Both the position numbers and the translations under genes were made by a program. Of a DNA stretch of 64,000 nucleotides, positions 11,329 to 25,000 are shown piece after piece. The stretch covers positions 50,523,581 through 50,587,580 of the forward strand of contig NC_087066.1 of NCBI RefSeq assembly GCF_963678635.1, in the 5' to 3' direction. This DNA is from Symsagittifera roscoffensis. Taxonomy: Eukaryota; Xenacoelomorpha; Acoela; Convolutidae. How positions within the stretch are numbered: the stretch's first letter is position 1; each line of letters opens with the position of its first letter. The notes beneath the pieces were generated by a model, which saw nothing but the letters and a program-made list of their open reading frames with translations, ran no database searches and was not told where the DNA came from.

Positions 11329-12475
11329 CCTGTATAAAAAAAAGACTTTCATTTCTATGGATGCTGTTCGCAGCAGAAAAAAAGTTTTTCTATGCAGTTA
11401 AGACTACTAGTTTTTTAGTCGCAACTGGAAACTGCTCGGTGAAAAGCTCCGGCTAATTGTCTGTTTTGCGAATTGGAGTTTATTTCAGGAATTTCGTGCG
11501 CATATAAACCAACGGATATCAATATCTCATCGCTTTTTGTTAAAAAGACAGACTAGTTTTCCGGAGATAACTTTTTCGAACTTTTTCTTCGAATTTTAAT
11601 CCAGAAGACGAAAACAGCTTCCTTATGAAACCACAATCGATCCCTTTTAGGTCAAGTTAGGACGATATACCCACAGGGGAAATAATCAACATAAGAGCTT
11701 TTTGGCTATTGACGAAGAACGACAATTAAATGCACTGATTTTAAGATTTAGATGCGTTTTTTGGTCATTTTTCTGGGCTGTGAAATGTTGCCTGACCCGC
11801 AAATAACGAGCGCATGTATTGGTAGGCTTCGAACATCGGACCTTCCAGCTTTCTTTGAGGTACCTGATTTTGCAAAAAAAATCAACAGAAGGCCGTTGTT
11901 CTTGTCTGCCACGCGTGTGAACTCGGAACTATAAATACCAAGAGTATGTGATCGGAACATTCGCAGCTACACTAAACACACTTCATCCTGTTTTATATGT
12001 TTTTAACGTCTTTGCTTCACCTATTTGTTAATATCGGACATGCGATGATTTCAAACAATAAGTGGAAAATGAAAGACTTAATTTTTAACTCTTTTAAGTT
12101 TTTTTGAACATCACTTGTCAAATAATAATTTGTAGTGTGGTTCCTTGAACTGTTTTTTTTTTCATTGATTTATCTCATTTTCTGTCAATCGATGACCGAT
12201 GGAAATGAGACAAATTGGATCAAACGATTTTTCACACTTGGCTTCATAGTCACGTGGTGACCATTTAAAATAAAAAAATGTTTTTTTTTCATTACATTAG
12301 AATCATTCATTTTGAATTGTAACACTAGTACAAAATGTTGTTTAGTTAAAATAAATGTATTACGGAACTACAGTTAAAAAAACTCCCATTATTTAAAAAA
12401 GCGCTTGCCTAGGAAAACTAGATCAGTTCGAGTTTTCAAACTAGATTAAATTTCTTTCTTGGCTGTTACTTTGCC
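11329..12475. other. Upstream region of the K+ channel gene
   Basis: No ORF worth calling. CTATAAATA at about 11929-11937 is a TATA-like element, roughly 540 bases before the first candidate ATG of the channel; promoter use is inference only. The 11755-11795 stretch (TTTTTCTGGGCTGTGAAATGTTG) resembles the minus strand of the repeat at about 59265-59300, so part of this region is repeat-derived. Confidence 0.4.
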
Positions 12476-12548
12476 ATGCCGCCTTACATTAAACGGACCA
12501 GGAAAAGATCACACTTTAGATCTTTCGCCGGAGTTATTGCCTGGAAGG
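12476..12548 (+). CDS. Candidate first coding exon of the K+ channel
   Basis: ATG with G at -3, followed by a basic stretch (MPPYIKRTRKRSHFR...). A donor-like G|GTTTGT at 12548/12549 ends it after 24 codons plus one base. The next exon's acceptor (TTTATTTCAG, ending 12643) leaves two bases before its first full codon, so the phases fit and the intron would be 95 nt. This is inferred: the start could also lie in a farther upstream exon. Confidence 0.4.
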
Positions 12549-12643
12549 GTTTGTGTACCATATTTAATCTTTTGCTTTTTCGGCCAATACATTTTTTGGT
12601 CTTTCATTCAAAGCTAAATTGTTTTGTTTTTTGTTTATTTCAG

Positions 12644-15600
12644 CGGCTGAGCAAAACCATAGCAAAGGAAGAAGGCAATCACTCTCAGCCACTCGCGAAC
12701 CAGTCCAAAATAGAGTGGGGGGACCTATTTCGACTAGACCAAAGTTGTCAAGCAGCCCTGAAATCCCCATCACTGAAAAACATCACACGCAAGACCACTT
12801 AGCCGAAAAACGTCACATTCGAAACCACTTCAACCCCGTTGGAATAACGGAAAACGTCGACCAGAAAAATGAACGTAAATTAAGCAATTCTGCAGTTTTA
12901 GTGGTTTTAGAAAAGGATTCGGCCGGCTATGAAAAGCATCGGGTTAGAAAATCTAGTACAGATTGTGTGAGAAATTCGATGTTACGTGGTGGTAATAATA
13001 GCCAAAGTCCACAGCAAGAAAGCCATAAATCAGGGGTCGAGAATGAACTGCAGAGCAAAGTTAGTAGCCCCAGCGATCATAAACATCACAGAGTTAGTGA
13101 AACGGATGAAAGCGATAGGAGGTTGTTTCAAAACGAACGGCTTGCTTCCAAACATTCGGATTACAAGAGCTTCGCTGGTAATTCCAGCGGTGCGCGGAGC
13201 AAGAGAAGTCCAACCGGACATAGTTCCAAACTGGGGGTTAAAAATGGAAGTCAGAGTCCGGAAAAGTATAAAGGAAGAACAGAGCTGGAAAGAGATAAGC
13301 TCTTAACTGGTCATAACCAACACTTTCAAACACATTGCTGTGCAGGACATTTCTGTTATTTTCACGACCAGTTCTGTCTCCAAACTGTGCGGCAAATTTT
13401 GGCTATAAATGCCAGCAAAAATAACGAGCGGATTTGTTATAACTACCCTGGTTCAACCAGGAACAGTTCTAACCAAGAGGCTGAACGCGTCCCTCCTACA
13501 CCTACGCGATCTGAAGGCGCCTTCAGCTATCCGACAGTCAGTGCCGGCATCGACCAATCAGATTGCAGCAAGTTTTCTTCACACGGATCCAAGAATGATT
13601 CGAGGAATGAATTTAAGGGAAACTGCGCGGGCTGTTCGAACACGGCTTACGTCACAAACAGGAATCCAGAGAAACATGCAGGAGTTGAGGGGAAGGTTCA
13701 TGGGGGAATGGGGCTGAAGAAACAAGGAGCTAGGTTGGTAAGTGGGGAATTGGCTAATGGAACAAATTGTCCCAATTCTGTCCCTGTGAAGATTGAAAGT
13801 GCAGAATTGGAGCATACGCAGCGATCTGAGTTTAACTGTGAACAAATCAAGCAGTTACATGAAAACAAAGATCGGCAGGATTTCACAGAATTGACACATG
13901 AAACAGTAAAGACACGTGCATGGCAAACCTGTTCACAATTTTGTCATTTTTGCCGCGGGAAAGAAAGTAGTTCTAGCTTGCTGACGTCAGCAGACTTAAG
14001 CGATTCCCCATTGGATCCGAATTTAGTCCGGGTAGATCAAAACTTTTGCTTTGAGGGGTGCAAACTACAGTTCAGTGGATTACCGGGCCGCCGCAAATAC
14101 CCGCAGAAAGCGGAGGCCACAGCTAGCTTCAGCCACAACTGTCCAAATTCAACCCAACATTTTCTACAGCCGAAACTCAACGAGAGTGAAATTAAACATG
14201 AAGTTGCAGGTGCTATTAATTACAGACCAGCAAATAATCTGTTGACCCGGAATTTACAGAGTTTTGTTAGCGATTTGCCCAAGGAAGATCGTGGAAACTA
14301 TGACGTAAATCATGTACCTTCCCAATCAAAAACAAATCTCAAACGTAGTTCAAATGACAGCCAAGAGTCAAAACATTCATCAAGTTTGCCAGTTTTGAGT
14401 TATCCGCAAATCTGCAACAATAGTTCGTTGTTTTCTAATGATGCTAGCCGGAAACACGAAAACAGCAGAAGCGATTCGCTTATTACTTCAACAAAACCCG
14501 ACTTCCGAGACTTGACTTTCGAAGATTGCAACAATAAAACTGCAAAAACGACTCCGTTATTTCACATAAGCGATCGACACAATTCTTCTTATGCTGAGCC
14601 GAAATTTTGTCAAAAACAGGAAAACATAGCGAGAGTTTCGAAAATATTTCCTGCGTCGTTTCACTCGAACTCCCCCAGCCCCTTTGGGCACTCGGGCGCC
14701 GCCTCCGCCTCCGAGGACCACAACCACAACCACCACGTGGCCAACATAGCTCCATACAGCGACCATTACTGCGCGTGCCGACGAGACACCCCCCACTTCT
14801 CGGATTTGTTCAGCCCCTCACGATCCGATCACACACGACACTTCTTCGGCGAGAAACGACACTACCCTCGTCGTCACGACTCGGATCATCGTCTATCAGC
14901 CCCGTTAGTGATAAGAGAGCCTTCTCTTGATGACAACTCACCCGAAAACTTAATGTCTGCTGCTGAGTCTAAGCCGAGAACAAAGCCTGCACCTGAAAAA
15001 TTAAACTTATCAAACTCCTCTAGAACTAGCTCATCTTCACCTAACCCCAATTTCCTCAACAAAGACTCGTTAAAACTGCCAAAAATAAACTCTGGACCTT
15101 GTTCGTTGGTTTCCAGGGACTCACTTGACCGTGCAGTAATAAATATCAGCGGGTTAAAGTTCGAGACAAGGCTTAAAACATTAGAAAGGTTTCCGAACTC
15201 TCTCCTGGGTGACCCGACAAAACGACTGAAGTACTTCGATCACTGCCGAAATGAATTTTTCTTCGACCGAAACCGCGCTGCCTTCGAAGCAGTGATATAC
15301 TACTACCAAAGCAACGGCAGACTGCGCAAACCTGCAAACCTTCCCGTTGAAATATTTATCGAGGAGTTGAAATTCTACGAAATTGAACGAAAAGTCATCC
15401 AAAAGTTTATCGAAGATGAAGGTTACGTCAAAGAGCCGGAACGCCCTTTGCCAAAGCATCCAACTCTTCGACTTATGTGGCTGCTCTTTGAGTTTCCAGA
15501 GAGCTCCAGGGCGGCTAGAATAGTAGCAATTTTATCAGTGACTATTATTCTTCTATCAATCGTTACGTTTTGTACCGAAACACTACCTCAGTTCCAGAGA

Positions 15601-16701
15601 TTCGAGAAGGACACTTCTCTTGAAAACCCTTTTTTTGTGATTGAGACGCTCTGTGTGATTTGGTTCTCACTAGAGCTCTCTTGCCGCGCAGTTTCAAGTC
15701 CCAGTAAATTTCACTTCGCCAAAAACTTGATGAACGCTTTCGATCTTCTCGCAATTTTGCCTTATTTTATACAAATAGGGACAGTTGTTTTTCAACAAGA
15801 AGACAATGCTGATTCCGGAGAATCGAAGGCAATGTCTTTGGCTATTCTCCGAGTGATCAGACTAGTTCGGGTGTTTCGGATTTTCAAATTATCCAGGCAC
15901 TCTAAAGGTCTGCAGATTTTAGGCAAGACCCTCAAAGCCAGTCTTAGAGAACTGGGATTGCTTATTTTCTTTTTGGGCATTGGCGTAATTTTGTTTTCGA
16001 GTGCTGTATTTTTCGCCGAGGACAACGGAGATCCTGACAACTTGAACACTGATTTCAAATCAATTCCGGACGCTTTCTGGTGGGCTGTCGTTACCATGAC
16101 TACTGTAGGCTACGGTGATATCTTACCCAGATCGTTTCCGGGCAAGATTGTGGGTTCGCTCTGTGCCATTGCAGGAGTCTTAACTATTGCACTTCCTGTG
16201 CCAGTGATAGTATCGAACTTCAACTACTTCTATCATCGAGAACACGATGCTGAAGATGCCGAGAAGTTCAAACTGTTCGAGGAGTCCACGCCTCCGGATA
16301 CTCCGTACTTCGACAAACGCGCCAACAAGGAGATGTCCAAACGGGATCTGGACCCCGCCGATCAAGACCCCGAGAAGTGCGGGCAAGAGGTCGACTTGGG
16401 TGCTAGCGGCAGTGGGAACCATTTGGATTCAGGTGTCCGAGACGCCTTCAATTATCAGGAGGAGTCACGGGACGCCAACGATCTCGCAATGGTTGCTGTC
16501 GATAAAGACCAGGAGTCTCCTCCCCACCACAACGACGTCAGAATTGACATAGAAATTGGCGATGATGACAGTGATGTGGTGGAATTGGCACAGTTAGACT
16601 CATCAATTTCGCCCCAGTCTTCCAAACTGCCCTTGAAAGAAAGGAAAAAGCGAAATTTAGACAGTGCTGGGTCAACAAAACAAGACGAATCTCTAGTTTG
16701 A
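12644..16701 (+). CDS. KCNA: Shaker/Kv1-type voltage-gated K+ channel, main exon
   Basis: Pore-forming alpha subunit of a tetrameric plasma-membrane K+ channel. An ATG at 12619 lies in the polypyrimidine tract before a 3' splice site, so I start the exon at 12644. About 830 residues of Ser/Asn/His-rich sequence come first. T1 follows (15133-15430, [32 protein letters not shown]). Then come S1 (about 15511), S2 (15630), S3 (15733), S4 (15838-15897, four arginines, lysine, arginine at every third position), S5 (15952), the pore with TVGYGD at 16102-16119, and S6 with the PVP gate. The C-terminus ends ESLV, a class I PDZ-binding motif. The core is intact and clearly Kv1 class. Typical Kv1 proteins have short N-termini, so the extension, with recurring Cys/His clusters, is unusual. 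The core lies in a single exon, as in vertebrate Kv1 genes. Confidence 0.95.
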
Positions 16702-18174
16702 TTAATCGCTTATCAGTACTAAGCCCAAGAAACTTTTGCATATTTCTAATTGCCTTAATATTCTGCTTTCTGCTAACATCCTTGGACTTGAATTGGGACC
16801 GTTTAGTCTATATTTTGTGTTACAGTTGCAATCGAACTCTATTTTCTGAATCGTAGTTTTCAAACTTAATTTCATTTACCAACGAAAAATTCGACCACTT
16901 TATTTTGATGAAAGTCTTCTTTTGACTAAAGTAGAATCTTACTGGACAACTCCACAACACGATGGCAGCTCATATTTAAGCTGCCCTCTAAAAGCATTTT
17001 TAAAACAAAACATAGAGAGTCACTTTAATGTGATTAGAGTTGACTAGTCGTGATATTGCGAAAAACAGAACAAAAACAACCCGCAGATATTTTTTTTTAC
17101 AGTTGCAGATACTTTTAGCATAATTGAGCAAAACTTATGCAAGAGTTTATTATAAAATGTAATTTTTCAGAAAACTTTAAAACTTCAATACAATGAATTA
17201 AATCACTTGCCTCACGCCCAAAGCAACGAGAATAGTGACATATTTTGCGCCAGTAACGTTTTTTTTAAATTAAATTGAATTTTTTTTTTGAAAATCTAAT
17301 TGAATTTTTTTTGAAAAAGATTTCGAGAAAGGGTTGAACTGCAGATAGAATACGCTTTTAAAAGGAATAATGAAAAATACATAATTTATAATCCACTCAT
17401 GAATTCCAGTTGAATTGAGGCAAAACTTAAGATATATCCGCTTAAGATCAAATTGCTCAACAAAAAAAGTTTGAAAAAACCTTAAAAAAAGATTAAAAAA
17501 ACCCTTGCTCGAGAAACCCCTTTATCCCATTCGAGATAATTAAGGTAAGCCGATAGAGAATCACCCATTTCCTCGAGAAAATCCTAGATACGCCGAGGAA
17601 GTGTAGTAGTTGTTGGGCAATAACCCCTTTCCTCGGCCCAACAATCACCCCCTTCCTTTGCAGATCTAGGATTTTCTCGAGGAAGGGGTGACCTTGTATT
17701 GGTTTATTTTATTTGTCTCGAAAAAAACAAACCTACATCCATAGTTTTGTTTAAAAACATAGTCGCAAGCGTTTTTTCGGGGAATTCTATCATGAGCAAA
17801 GGCCTGAAAGTGCAAAAAAGGCCAATCAATCAGATTTCATAACGCATGAGATTGAATTAAGCAATGAAATCATTCAGTTTGAATGATTTCAAAGGGCATT
17901 GAGTGACAGAGAGTATGTGCACATGATGAAATCTCGTTATTCCCATTAATCTCACTGAATGTGAAAAAATAAGGGTCTGGGCGTGTTTTTATGCAGATTC
18001 GGGTACCGCATAAAAACGTCATAAAAGTAAAGTTTTGTCATATGAGGCCAAAACGCATTCCAATGTGCCTGCAATTTTTGACATCAAAAATTGTTTGTAT
18101 GTTCAGCTTCCGTTCTGTAGACGTGCACTGATCGACGTGCAATATTCTTTACCAGCAATTGTCTCAAGTATGAT
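16702..18174. other. 3' flank of the channel gene, intergenic
   Basis: No gene. A foldback at about 17572-17592 and 17664-17691 has both arms made of the MITE terminal sequence (CTAGGATTTTCTCGAGG and its inverse), so it is a remnant of two facing MITE ends with little left between them. No convincing AATAAA signal was found directly after the channel stop codon. Confidence 0.5.
17572..17691. mobile_element. Foldback remnant of MITE ends
   Basis: Inverted arms CCTCGAGAAAATCCTAGA and its complement face each other about 70 bases apart. The spacer repeats AACCCCTTTCCTCGG/CCCCCTTCCT-like pieces. It belongs to the same family as 59512-59937. Confidence 0.6.
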
Positions 18175-18530
18175 CAGGGCGAATCTAGGATTATTTCGAG
18201 GAAGGCGATGACTTTCAAAATTTGTTCAAAAGTTTGATCAAACTTTTTGTCGGTTGCTGGGTGGACCAAAAAATTTTCCGAGATCTCACAAATCACTAAA
18301 TATCACTAAAAAAACCATTTTTTTTTTGTTCACAGGCGAGTTTTTGAAAAACAACACGTATCCCCCCCCCATACGCTCTTCCCCGAAATTAAAATATATT
18401 TGCAAGAAGTTAGGAGTCGGTCGGACAAAAAACTTATGAACTGAAATAACACCAAAGGCAAAAACTTTTCGGTCGTCAAGGCGTGTCGAATCCCAGAAGG
18501 GAAGCGTCCGCCTACTCCCCATAAAACCGT
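18175..18530 (-). mobile_element. Diverged hAT-like MITE copy, reverse orientation
   Basis: Starts CAGGGCGAATCTAGGATTAT and ends near GCGTCCGCCTACTCCCC. Internal landmarks appear in family order: GGTCGGTCGGACAAAAA, GTGTCGAATCCCAGA, and a C run. It is more diverged than the other copies. Frames on either strand are incidental. Confidence 0.6.
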
Positions 18531-19451
18531 TACTGGACATGATGCAGAAAATGAGTACATATTTTTCGAACAAACACTACCTCTGGCTCCTATTTGCCTA
18601 TAAATACTTTCTAAAGAAAAAATTGTCTAAAAGGCTTCTCAAATACTGAGCTGTGTTTCAATTATATCATTTTGGTGGTGTAAAAAGTCAAGTTTTCATT
18701 TAAGTTTTCTATCATCTTTTCTTTCTTTTTATTCTTTTATAAATTCCCCTCAAGGGTAACTAAGCCTTATATCACTACTACTAGTAAAGTATTTCTTTTG
18801 CTCCGACGACCACAACGTTAGAAGCAACTAGGGCTTAAAGTGTTTTGCATACCCCAAAAATTATGCGCTAAAACAATCAAGATTGGGTGATTAGCACCTC
18901 CTTCGTCAAAATAAATGTCAAAAAAGTGAGAAAAACCCTTCGCAATGTCATTTTCTCCTACACAGTATTATTGTTTTCTATTTTGACAGTACTATAAACA
19001 AGCCATGACTTGCTTGTACAAAATAATCGTGTAGTCATTTTTTTTCAATCCTGTATCTATCTTCCGTAAGTCGAAACAGCTGTTGAATTTCAGTACGAGG
19101 CCAAACCTTGCCTTTGCACGCTCAGAACTGTGCGTTTTAGTGTGAAGAATCCGGAGACAAGCCGGTAAACAGTTGAAGTTAAAACAAAAACTCGATTTTC
19201 CGACGTGTTCTCCCCCAATGGAGTTCCATGGATAGAAATCGGTTAAACTTGAGTTTTATTGTTAGTGTCTATAAGAGACAAAAAATTCTATTAAAAGGAA
19301 TATATTGCTATAAATTAATCAACCATTAAAATCTATTGCAAATCAAGTATAAAAGAATACTTTTCACATTTGTAGATAAAGACAATGAAACTCCATTAAA
19401 ATCAAATTTTCAGTTTTATCGAAATTCAACGCACAAAGTTTTTTTTCTACG

Positions 19452-19560
19452 ATTTAAATTAATTCAGGTGGGGGGACATTTCGGTACAATTTAAATTAGT
19501 TCAGGTGCGGTTTAAATTAATTCAAGTACGATTTAAATTAGTTCAGGTGGGAGGACATTT
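19452..19560. repeat. 21-bp tandem repeat, about four units
   Basis: Units resembling GGTTTAAATTAATTCAAGTAC recur at about 19452, 19488, 19509 and 19530; the outer units are followed by a GGTGGGGGGACATTTCGG-like block. A G run of 11 or more bases follows at 19562. Confidence 0.7.
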
Positions 19561-20463
19561 CGGGGGGGGGGGGGTGTTTCAGGTGTAGGGAGAGGGACAA
19601 CTGTTGGGATGGGGGAGGTGAGCGGAATCGTTTTACAGTTTGAGAAAGCTTAGAGTTCGAGTAGGCCGTACACTTGCTTTGCAAAATTTCTGCATTACTC
19701 ATTTGATAAAAGCAGAATAATTTAATGCAAAGTTTTGCACGATGCAAAACTGAAACAAAAAAGTCCATTGATTTCAATCGATTTTAACTTATTTTAAGTT
19801 TGATAAAACAATAGATCATAATCAATTTTTTATTCCATTTTGTTTTCTGAGAGCAACATGGAAATCGACTATGTTGATAACATCTTGGAACACAAAACTC
19901 CACTTTGTTATTTATTTCCGGTTCTCTTAGATGCAGGCTGTAATTCAGAACAAGTTTTTTAGTAAAAGTGACTTTTGAAACATATTTTTTGTCGTGGAAT
20001 CTGCATCAAGCGTAAATTACTGATGTAAGTGGATTTTGCGACTTGCTACTGGAATCCGCAATATGTCAGTGGAATCTGCAGAAAGATTGTAAAAACTCGA
20101 TCCTCCAATGAGTAAAGAATTAAAAGCCAGTTCTGGTTTGAACAAAAAAAGCTTGGCTGAGGGCAAGCCAGAAACAAAACCAGCGCAGATAACACATTGG
20201 ATTCAAACAAGTAACTATAAGTTGTGGGGTTCAGCAGACAAACTAATAATCACTTAATAAACTGCAGATTAAAAAACCTACAACTTGCAAATGTCGCGTC
20301 AAGTTGACTTAAATTGAAGCGTGACCCGCAGTTTTTGGTCGAATCGTTTCCCAGGTTGAAGTTGCATTAAAATTCAGAAATTTAACACAAATCTTTCACT
20401 TTGTTGCATCCATGTATCATTCAAGTTGCAGTGCCACTTTAACGATGTTCATCCACGTTTGAT

Positions 20464-20660
20464 CTATGAAACATGGATGCAAATGACTTTAATGTTTCAT
20501 CGGTGAATCAATCTGAAACATGAATGTCAGTTCTATGATTCATCCATGAAACATAGATGCAAATAAATTGATATTTCATCCATGAATTATTGCTGAAACA
20601 TGGATGTGATTTTTCTGATTAATCTATGAAACATGAATGTAAATTAATTTGATGTATCAT
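20464..20660. repeat. 80-bp degenerate tandem repeat
   Basis: CTATGAAACATGGATGCAAA-like units start at 20464, 20544 and 20624, exactly 80 bases apart, with internal ATCCATG/CATGGAT inverted pieces. About 2.5 units. Confidence 0.7.
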
Positions 20661-22031
20661 AACTGTTTTTTGCCAGTTTGACAAAAATGCCTATCATACA
20701 ATTCTTGTTTAAAAAAATACTTATCTACTAGTATTTTACATCAGAAGGATTGTAATTCTGAGATTTTCTAAAAAAAACTCTAAGTTTTAAAACTCCATTA
20801 TAAAAGATGTAAAAATTAGGTTAATTATGATTCAAACAAAATCAAATGAAAAAATAACAAAAACTTTCACTTCAATGTTTTTTCATAAATAAAGGTAAAA
20901 TTTTGAACATAGTTAGAACAGAGTAAACTTTTAAATTTGTGCTGATACATCCTTTAGTTATGTCAAAACAATGCAATTACAATGGAACATTTCTGAATAG
21001 CAATACAATTTCAACCCAGGTTATTATTTCTAATAAGATTTACTCATGAATTCCGCTTCATGGTCTGGACAATAGTTTTGGTTGAGAAAGCATTTGAAGC
21101 TTTAGTATTTTTTATTCATTTGTCTCCGCATTCCACAACAGCAAAAAAATCAAAAATAATGAAAGAAAAAAACTTTATTTCTTGTAAATTTGGCAAAAGT
21201 TTACGCAAAATTGTACAATATGGCGACGTTTTTGTATTGTTTTTCTTGATAACTCACACATATAACAATTTTCTTCTGTTGGTATAAACGATTTCCAAAC
21301 AGAAAAATAGTTTTAAAACAAAAAAAACACTTGTAAAACTGAGCTATACTTGGAGTTGAAGCGTTCAATTACAGTTGAATCTCGCTGGGTTTTGTTGCAC
21401 TTGGTTTCTTTTAGTTCCATTTGACCAAAAAAATCTATAACATTTGAACATCTTTTTTTTCTAGTTGGTTTATTTGATATTACTTTCATAATTGTTATGT
21501 CAGTACATCTAGCAGGAATTCTAATATCAACAGTTCCAGGAGATTAAACGTTTTATTTGCGCATCAACCTAAATTAGATGGGATTTAATTCTCATTAATC
21601 AAAATCATCGATAAAAAAATTAGTTGTTTTGTAAACAGTGCTGATTTCAACTATCCGGACAAAACGCCAAAAACTTGAAAATTGAAATGAGTTTTTGTCA
21701 AATTGTGTTGATTTTAGACGAAAGATGATTAGACAAATTTTGCTTAAAATATTAACAGAATTTACATGGTGCAAACTGCTTTGCGGAAAAAAGCGCAAAA
21801 CTTACCACAAAAAAACCTATTTTTGGCTTTTTCTGCTCAATAACAATTTATTGCAAACCTGTTTGCTTGTTTTTTGTCTAAACCATATCACTGCAACACT
21901 CTTATCTAGCCCAACAAAATTTAGAACGGTTATTAATTTCTCATTTTGTAAAAACATATTCATTTATTTTGGTAACCAAAAATGTTGTTTTACTATATTG
22001 AAACCAATTTTTTCAAAAAAAAACATTTTGC

Positions 22032-25000
22032 AAATTTTGCGCTCGTTTCGGGAGATAATATTCTTCTGAGATTTTGTGAGCTAACTGGGAGGCTTCCCTG
22101 GGCTAAATATATTTTTGTCAGTAAGAGAACAAATTGGTTCTTGGTAATTTTCGATTGACTAAAAAACCAAAAATGATCGTTGTGTGCGTAAATTTTTGTG
22201 GCGCCTTTTTTGGGTGAAATTTGCAAAACAAATTAAACAATTTTATTTTTGTTAAAATTATAGGCAACATTGGTCTTTATTTCTTATCTAAAATCAACCC
22301 AGTTTGATAAAAAGGCGTGTTGATTTTCAAGTTACACTTCTTTTGTCCGGATAATTTAAATCAGCGCTGTATGAAAAGCTCTTACATGCAAATCTATTTG
22401 TTTTTGGTTTTCTATCGAGTTTGTTTTTCCCAGAGCGCAGAAGGTATCTTAAAATCGCAATCTAGTCTTTGCTTCTAGTTCTGAAAGCAATTTTTTCTAT
22501 TTTGTAATTTTTGGAAAGTTAAATTATACAAAGTATTGCAACAAAATTTGATTAATGTTTGAACATTTACTAGTTTTTGCATAACAGATTACGTAAATTA
22601 AGGCATACTCAACATAAAAAATAAAAACCATGGCGAAATTACCCAAATTTTTTCCAGCTAAATAAATTTGATGTTTTTAAGCTTTTTGTCTTTATTTTTC
22701 GGTTCATTTTCTTCAAAGTGAGTGATTGACGAATTGAAACATTTCATTACCGGTTTGTACAAGATCCCAGAATTTCTATCATTTCGTTATTAATTTTCTT
22801 AGATATCAAAACTTTTCAGAAAGTATAGTTACGTAAGTAGAAATTTCAAAATAAGAAATTGAGTAGTGTCCCAGTTTTTGTTTGGTAACTAGTGTCCCGA
22901 AGTCACTCATCACACAAATTGCAAAGATACTGAAACTTCAGTAACTACTTTTTTTCAGTTGCTACCCTGCAAAAAAAATTTTGTATACTATTTTCCTCAC
23001 TGTGGTTGGTTTGTTTTCAGGATGTCTACGATAACTTTTTTTAAAACTATTGATAGTGATACAAATAAACACTTTTTTCTCTCATTATCTTCTTCAAAAT
23101 TTGAGTTCTTCTATTTGTGGCATTAGTTTCCCGCACTAACAAAAATGGATTTCGATCAATTTTAGTATGAAAAAAGTATGCAGATTAGATTGAAATCTAT
23201 TTAAGTTGTAAAAAAAGTAACTTAATCAAAACAAAAAATTCAGATCGATTTGGATCGATTTTAAATCGATTTAATTTGAACGCTAAAAAATCAATTCCAG
23301 TCGATTTTAAATCGATTTGAGTGGATCTTAAATCTGACCTGAAATGAAATTGATCCAAATTGATTTTAAATCGATTTAAATCAATTTTTTTCCACTTTTT
23401 TTTCTTCAAATTTTCGAATGACAGAAAGAAGAATGAAAATTTTTGTTACGTGTCGTTACAAATACCAAAACTTACTAAAATACTTGCAAAACTAACTTTT
23501 CCCCGGAGGATACAGAGACTCTCGCTACGCCACGGCGAGAACCTCGGGTTAAATCTGGCTATTTTTTAGGTAATTATTTTTTTAGGGAAAAATTGTTTTT
23601 TTTTTTGAAAAATCGTGTTTCGTCCCACGGCTTTGCTTATTTCTCCTCTGTCTGGAAGAACTGTTCAAAAATGTTTGTTGCTATCTGTAGTTCAATATAA
23701 TAGCATGATTTTGACATAATGGCCACGCTCGTTTTGGGAGATAAAATTTTGCGCTCGTTTTGGGAGATAATACTCTTCTGAGATTTTGTTAGCTAACTGG
23801 GAGGCTTCCCTGGGCTAAATATATTTTTGTCAGTAAGAGAACAAATTGGTTCTTGGTAATTTTCGATTGACTAAAAAACCAAAAATGATCGTTGTGTGCG
23901 TAAATTTTTGTGGCGCCTTTTTTGGGTGAAATTTGCAAAACAAATTAAACAATTTTATTTTTGTTAAAATTATAGGCAACATTGGTCTTTATTTCTTATC
24001 TAAAATCAACCCAGTTTGATAAAAAGGCGTGTTGATTTTCAAGTTACACTTCTTTTGTCCGGATAATTTAAATCAGCGCTGTATGAAAAGCTCTTACATG
24101 CAAATCTATTTGTTTTTGGTTTTCTATCGAGTTTGTTTTTCCCAGAGCGCAGAAGGTATCTTAAAATCGCAATCTAGTCTTTGCTTCTAGTTCTGAAAGC
24201 AATTTTTTCTATTTTGTAATTTTTGGAAAGTTAAATTATACAAAGTATTGCAACAAAATTTGATTAATGTTTGAAAATTTACTAGTTTTTGCATAACAGA
24301 TTACGTAAATTAAGGCATACTCAACATAAAAAATAAAAACCATGGCGAAATTACCCAAATTTTTTCCAGCTAAATAAATTTGATGTTTTTAAGCTTTTTG
24401 TCTTTATTTTTCGGTTCATTTTCTTCAAAGTGAGTGATTGACGAATTGAAACATTTCATTACCGGTTTGTACAAGATCCCAGAATTTCTATCATTTCGTT
24501 ATTAATTTTCTTAGATATCAAAACCTTTCAGAAAGTATAGTTACGTAAGTAGAAATTTCAAAATAAGAAATTGAGTAGTGTCCCAGTTTTTGTTTGGTAA
24601 CTAGTGTCCCGAAGTCACTCACCACACAAATTGCAAAGATACTGAAACTTCAGTAACTACTTTTTTTTCAGTTGCTACCCTGCAAAAAAAAATTTTGTAT
24701 ACTATTTTCCTCACTGTGGTTTGTTTTCAGGATGTCTACGATAACTTTTTTTAAAACTATTGATAGTGATACAAATAAACACTTTTTTCTCTCATTATCT
24801 TCTTCAAAATTTGAGTTCTTCTATTTGTGGCATTAGTTTCCCGCACTAACAAAAATGGATTTCGATCAATTTTAGTATGAAAAAAGTATGCAGATTAGAT
24901 TGAAATCGATTTAATTTGTAAAAAAAGTAACTTAATCAAAACAAAAAATTCAGATCGATTTGGATCGATTTTAAATCGATTTAATTTGAACGCTAAAAAA

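Larger units (their letters stand above)
18531..22031. other. Intergenic with two small tandem repeats
   Basis: No gene recognised. Holds a 21-bp array at 19452-19560 and an 80-bp array at 20464-20660, listed separately. The remainder is AT-rich with no domain-bearing frame. Confidence 0.5.

Noticed and set aside
12619-12643. ATG at 12619 as the start of the K+ channel
   Set aside because: The first residues (MFCFLFIS) are encoded by a polypyrimidine tract that ends in TTTATTTCAG, a typical 3' splice site; the exon more likely begins at 12644.
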